From assembly GCF_003569745.1 (NCBI RefSeq), contig NZ_AP018498.1, forward strand, positions 2,829,001 to 2,893,000: a stretch of DNA of 64,000 nucleotides, given 5' to 3'. The number at the start of each line of letters is the position of its first letter. Position 1 is the first letter of the stretch. The notes under the pieces were generated by a model. The model worked only from the letters and a program-made list of their open reading frames with translations. It was not told the origin of the DNA and made no database searches. The translations under genes and the position numbers were made by a program. Positions 61,801-64,000 of the stretch are shown here, one piece after another. Source of the stretch: Altererythrobacter sp. B11. GTDB taxonomy: Bacteria > Pseudomonadota > Alphaproteobacteria > Sphingomonadales > Sphingomonadaceae.

Positions 61801-63107
61801 TAGATCAGGGTCTCGGCCTGCGCAGCGGATAGGACGCCCCCAGCAATGAGGTTCGACGGAAGCTGAGGCACCACTTCGGGCACGGGTGCGGTTATCGAAC
61901 CCATCGCAACGGATTCGACCAGGGGGGTCGGATGCGGGACAGCATCTGCAATTGAGATCCGGCTCGGCCGGTAGGGCAAATAATGCCCAACCTGGCTTTC
62001 GATCGGCGCAGGTGCTTCGAGCGGAGTAAAATCAAGCGGCAGGATCGACGGCGCCGCAGCGGTTGGATGGACCTTAAGTGGAACTGGTTTCGTCCTGTTC
62101 GCAACCAGCCGAAGCGGCAATGCTGGCTTGATGCCGATGCTGGGCTCGGCGGGCAGGCTTACCCGGTCAGGCAGCATGTCGATCAGCAGATGAAGCTCGG
62201 CAAAGTTTGCCGGCTGGGCGATGATCGGGCTGGTACCATCCTTAGCCTTGTCGAGAACCAAGAGCCGGGTTGAGATAGAGGTGCCCTGCTTGACGAAACC
62301 GCGCTCGATCGTCGCGTTGAGGCGCAACGAGACGGGACCGGCGATCCCGACAAGAAACTTCGGAAGCTCGAACCATTCGGGCATCACTGCGACCAGGCGG
62401 CCACCGGGCAGAAGGCGCTTCCAGGCAGAACGCAAGTGCCGATCGCCAGTGCGGCTATCGTGGCCCCTCTCGATTCCGTGTGAATAAGGCGGGTTCATCA
62501 GCACCACGCTCGGCCCCACGTCGGGCGTGAGAAGTTCGTCGATCAGTTCCGCGTCAAATCCCGTGACTGTCGCCTCCGGAAACACGGCGCCCAGGCATTC
62601 GCGGCGCAGCGGCGATATCTCGTTGAGAGCGAGACGCGCAGCTGCCTTTGCCGCCCATACGCCCAGCATACCGGTCCCGGCCGACGGTTCGAGAACCAGT
62701 TCAGCGGCAGAAATGGCGCATGCCTTTGCAGCCATCCAGGCCAGACGGGGCGGCGTCGCGAATTGTTGCCACTCGATCTGCTCGTCGCTCCGGTTGGACT
62801 GGGTCGGGACCAGACCTTCAAGGCGCGTGAAAGCCTCATCGGCAAAGCTGGATGACATTGCAGGTGAGAATTCAGTTGCCTGCGCCAGGAACAGCACCTG
62901 CGCCAATTCAAGTGCAGCATGGGCATCACGTACGGACCAGCGTCCTTCGGCGTCGCTACCGCCGAAGTGATCGGCCATTGTTGCATTTACAGTGAGCCGT
63001 GAAATTGCTTGATCTGCAGCGAGCCGCGCGGCCAGCGCCCTCGCCGCTGCCAACACTTGCGGCTCGGCGGGATCGGAGAATGCGAAAGCGGTATTTGCGT
63101 GTGACAT
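58875..63107 (-). CDS. strawberry-notch-like methyltransferase-helicase
   Basis: Giant mobile-element protein of 1410 residues. An N-terminal adenine-methyltransferase-like domain has EPSAGTG (140-146) and NPPY (205-208). The middle is an SF2 helicase of the strawberry-notch group with Walker A-like GDGTGAGKGRQ near 475 and FDEAHAMAN near 585. The C-terminal SNO helicase part contains LVFSDAGGTGRSYH-type and GLGRTNRTNQA motifs near 1000-1040. Proteins of this kind are encoded on conjugative plasmids and phages and are proposed to modify or remodel incoming DNA. AGGAGGTCT precedes ATG 63107. No matching restriction enzyme is adjacent. Confidence 0.88.
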   Translation of the reverse strand: MSHANTAFAFSDPAEPQVLAAARALAARLAADQAISRLTVNATMADHFGGSDAEGRWSVRDAHAALELAQVLFLAQATEFSPAMSSSFADEAFTRLEGLVPTQSNRSDEQIEWQQFATPPRLAWMAAKACAISAAELVLEPSAGTGMLGVWAAKAAARLALNEISPLRRECLGAVFPEATVTGFDAELIDELLTPDVGPSVVLMNPPYSHGIERGHDSRTGDRHLRSAWKRLLPGGRLVAVMPEWFELPKFLVGIAGPVSLRLNATIERGFVKQGTSISTRLLVLDKAKDGTSPIIAQPANFAELHLLIDMLPDRVSLPAEPSIGIKPALPLRLVANRTKPVPLKVHPTAAAPSILPLDFTPLEAPAPIESQVGHYLPYRPSRISIADAVPHPTPLVESVAMGSITAPVPEVVPQLPSNLIAGGVLSAAQAETLIYAASAHARDLPGRFEPDDKGCALKASAEGHAYRMGYFLGDGTGAGKGRQVASVILDRWVRGERRHIWISKNEALLEDARRDWSALGGLPIDVQPLGQWKLGVPIGMREGILFVTYPTLRSGRSDATRLDQILEWAGEDFDGLIVFDEAHAMANAAGGEGSRGKVKGSEQGIAGVRIQNLLPRARVLYASATGASDVNNLAYATRLGLWGPETAFANREAFVADIRDGGIAAMELVARDLKSLGLYAARALSFAGVEYEILEHCLTPDQVAVYDAFADAWAIIHANLREALEATRIVDTDSGETLNSSAKSAAFSVFEGTKQRFFAQLLLSMKLPSLLPAIDTALADGNAVVVQLVSTAEAMLNRRLADLSDAEREALEIDLSPREYVVDYLTKSFPVRLMAVFTDENGNARSEPMSDENGAPVLCRSALAARDSMIEQLCALPPIATALDAIIERFGVDQVAEVTGRTRRLIVGRDGRQVLQSRSPRANVAETRDFMDGTKRILVFSDAGGTGRSYHADLAAKNQMRRVHFLLEPGWRADAAIQGLGRTNRTNQASAPLFRPVTTDVRGERRFISTIARRLDSLGALTRGQRQTGGQNLFDPADNLESTYAKEALHRWFGLLFAGKLKAVTLSRFEELSGLRVEGPDGGMVDDLPTIQRWLNRILALPIALQNGIFDEFLGLVEARIDAARQAGTLDIGVETIAVEHYEVVTDTLLRSDALSGATTHLLELEIARALKPLRLERLEELYGFSGSRQQLLRNARSGRIGLLVPARSLLTDEGMRVARFELVRPLKHGHITADQLEESNWETVDPTEFRRLWQAEVDDAASDHKRERLHLATGLLLPVWDKLPSDYVRVSRISARDGRSLLGREVPLHCVPELCQALGLEDEHAFSAEQIVDAVNGTGRPMQIKSREALTLKRSLVNGAQRLELTGWSASRLDWYKAHGCFTEIIRYQTRLFVPTTSAVAVLARLVG

Positions 63108-63167
63108 GGGAGACCTCCTGAAGAGGCCCTGGGTTTGTCCGGGTGTCCGTTCGGATGGATCCGCCCG

Positions 63168-63185
63168 GGGGCCTCACAAGGCCCC
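63168..63185. terminator. intergenic hairpin
   Basis: GGGGCCT-CACA-AGGCCCC is a 7-base GC-rich stem between the toprim and helicase-methylase genes. No U-tract; similar to the hairpins between other genes of this backbone. Confidence 0.45.
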
Positions 63186-63210
63186 AAGCCCGCTTTTCTC
63201 TCACCGACAT

Positions 63211-64000
63211 TCAGACCGCAGCTCGGACTGAGCGCATGAGCACATCATTCCAGTCGTCGCCGGTCAGCTCCGGACGCCTGGTGACAATCAGCCGCCCTTC
63301 GCAAGCGTAGGCCTCTCGCGCACGCTCTTCAGCAAGGTGCCCGCCCGCATCATTGTCGACAAAGAGATACAGCTGGTGCACCGATTCCGGGATTGTGGCC
63401 AAGCCGAAGCGTTCGTTTCCCAGCGTCGCCCAGCAGGGAACCTTGAACATTTGCATCGCTGAGAGGGCCGTTTCGTTTCCTTCTGCGAGGCCAAGGCGTC
63501 CCCCATCCGGGTACGCGAAACGCACCGCGCCAGAACCGGGGCTGCCTAACGCACGCCTGGGCTGATCGAAAGAAGCCAAGCTGGTTTTGTCGAGGTCAAG
63601 GAAGGAGCGGTGCAGCGCCAGAATTCCGGCATCATTACGCACGGCCGCCACCATCGCGGGTAGAAACCGGACAGCACCCTTTGGCCCCAGCGGCATATGC
63701 GGGTGGAAACGCAGCTCCGGCGAAGAAATCGTGATGCCTCTGGACACGAGGTACTTCTCGGCGGGGCTGCCAGCGATGGTCGACGCCTCACGCCAGAGCC
63801 TCAGCGCATTGCGATTGGCGACTTCCTCGCGCGGTTCGGCCACGATCGGACCACTCGTGCCATCGAACAGGTCCGCAATTCGTATTCCGAGCCCGGCCAT
63901 GGCTTCTAACACCGCCTCGTTCGTGCAGCCGGCAAAGCAATGAACAAGAATTGCGCGCTTTCCGAGTGTGATGCTTAGCGAAGGAGTGCGATCGTCGTGG
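63211..64000 (-). CDS. primase/toprim-domain protein (partial)
   Basis: The frame is open to base 64000 on the minus strand, so the N-terminus lies outside the window. Visible from the edge: HDDRTPSLSI, AILVHCFAGCT (CHC2-type zinc-finger primase segment), then YLVSRGIT, FHPHMPLG, a substrate-binding middle and a toprim-like part GLAEGNETALSA and LYLFVDNDAGGHLAEER (Glu and DxD metal ligands). This is the plasmid-type primase family that pairs with strawberry-notch helicases. It probably primes element DNA replication or conjugal transfer. A GTG at 63912 is not the true start because homology continues upstream. Confidence 0.87.
   Translation of the reverse strand, partial: HDDRTPSLSITLGKRAILVHCFAGCTNEAVLEAMAGLGIRIADLFDGTSGPIVAEPREEVANRNALRLWREASTIAGSPAEKYLVSRGITISSPELRFHPHMPLGPKGAVRFLPAMVAAVRNDAGILALHRSFLDLDKTSLASFDQPRRALGSPGSGAVRFAYPDGGRLGLAEGNETALSAMQMFKVPCWATLGNERFGLATIPESVHQLYLFVDNDAGGHLAEERAREAYACEGRLIVTRRPELTGDDWNDVLMRSVRAAV

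Noticed and set aside
1-64000. CRISPR arrays, rRNA and tRNA genes
   Set aside because: No regular repeat-spacer pattern and no tRNA-like or rRNA-like stretches were seen on inspection; a dedicated tRNA search would settle short or degenerate cases.

Overview
The window is high-GC DNA with the gene content of an alphaproteobacterium, most likely a sphingomonad (Sphingomonadales). The reasons are a TonB receptor plus LigM/DesA-type O-demethylase catabolic style, an HWE-family histidine kinase, and a backbone of small conserved proteins, ArdC, ParB and a strawberry-notch methylase-helicase of the kind I associate with sphingomonad plasmids and integrative elements. All family names come from reading the translations, not from database searches. 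Several DUF numbers are from memory.

Region 1 (1-17.4 kb) is a stress, metal and sugar-phosphate island. It holds a PfkB kinase (cut by the left edge), an unusual beta-phosphoglucomutase/trehalose-6-phosphate phosphatase fusion coupled to a GH65 glycoside phosphorylase, a decayed DUF302 gene, a Met/His-rich periplasmic protein, an HWE kinase, a DUF305 lipoprotein, phosphoglycerate kinase, CopA/CopB, a zinc alcohol dehydrogenase and a cytochrome c/FTR1 iron permease. It ends in a scar where the 5' ends of a divergent CDF exporter and a MerR regulator have been lost, although a MerR-type promoter remains in front of FTR1.

Region 2 (17.6-23.2 kb) has AlpA and Cro-like regulators and the wreck of what looks like a defence or ATPase locus. 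A large SF2 helicase has lost its N-terminus and a YobI/KAP-like membrane NTPase has lost its C-terminus. They now abut the two ends of an IS3-family element that has no target-site duplication, which suggests an IS-mediated deletion.

Region 3 (23.4-39.7 kb) is the main metabolic locus: a minus-strand operon under a divergent ROK regulator. It encodes a TonB receptor, a cytoplasmic GMC sugar oxidase, an MFS permease, a DUF6379 protein directly coupled to a TIM-barrel protein (the two-subunit architecture of C-glycoside deglycosidases), a lactonase, a Gfo/Idh/MocA oxidoreductase, a second TIM-barrel isomerase, an esterase and a second MFS permease. A THF-dependent aryl O-demethylase and a GntR regulator adjoin it. 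Together they read as a pathway that imports an aromatic C-glycoside, oxidises its sugar at C3, cleaves the C-C glycosidic bond and processes sugar and methoxylated aglycone.

Region 4 (39.7-64 kb) is mobile-element backbone and defence cargo: a toxin-antitoxin pair overlapping two tandem tyrosine recombinases, SSB, several small conserved proteins each with a strong AGGAG ribosome site and often separated by hairpins, ArdC, ParB, and a three-gene ABC-3C conflict system (nuclease-like effector, middle component, DUF3732 ATPase). These are followed by a HEPN/RES toxin-like protein, a sucC fragment, an Xre-RES toxin-antitoxin pair whose toxin is interrupted by a second identical IS3 copy with a clean 3-bp duplication, a strawberry-notch methylase-helicase and a primase/toprim protein cut by the right edge. 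No rRNA, tRNA or CRISPR array was seen.
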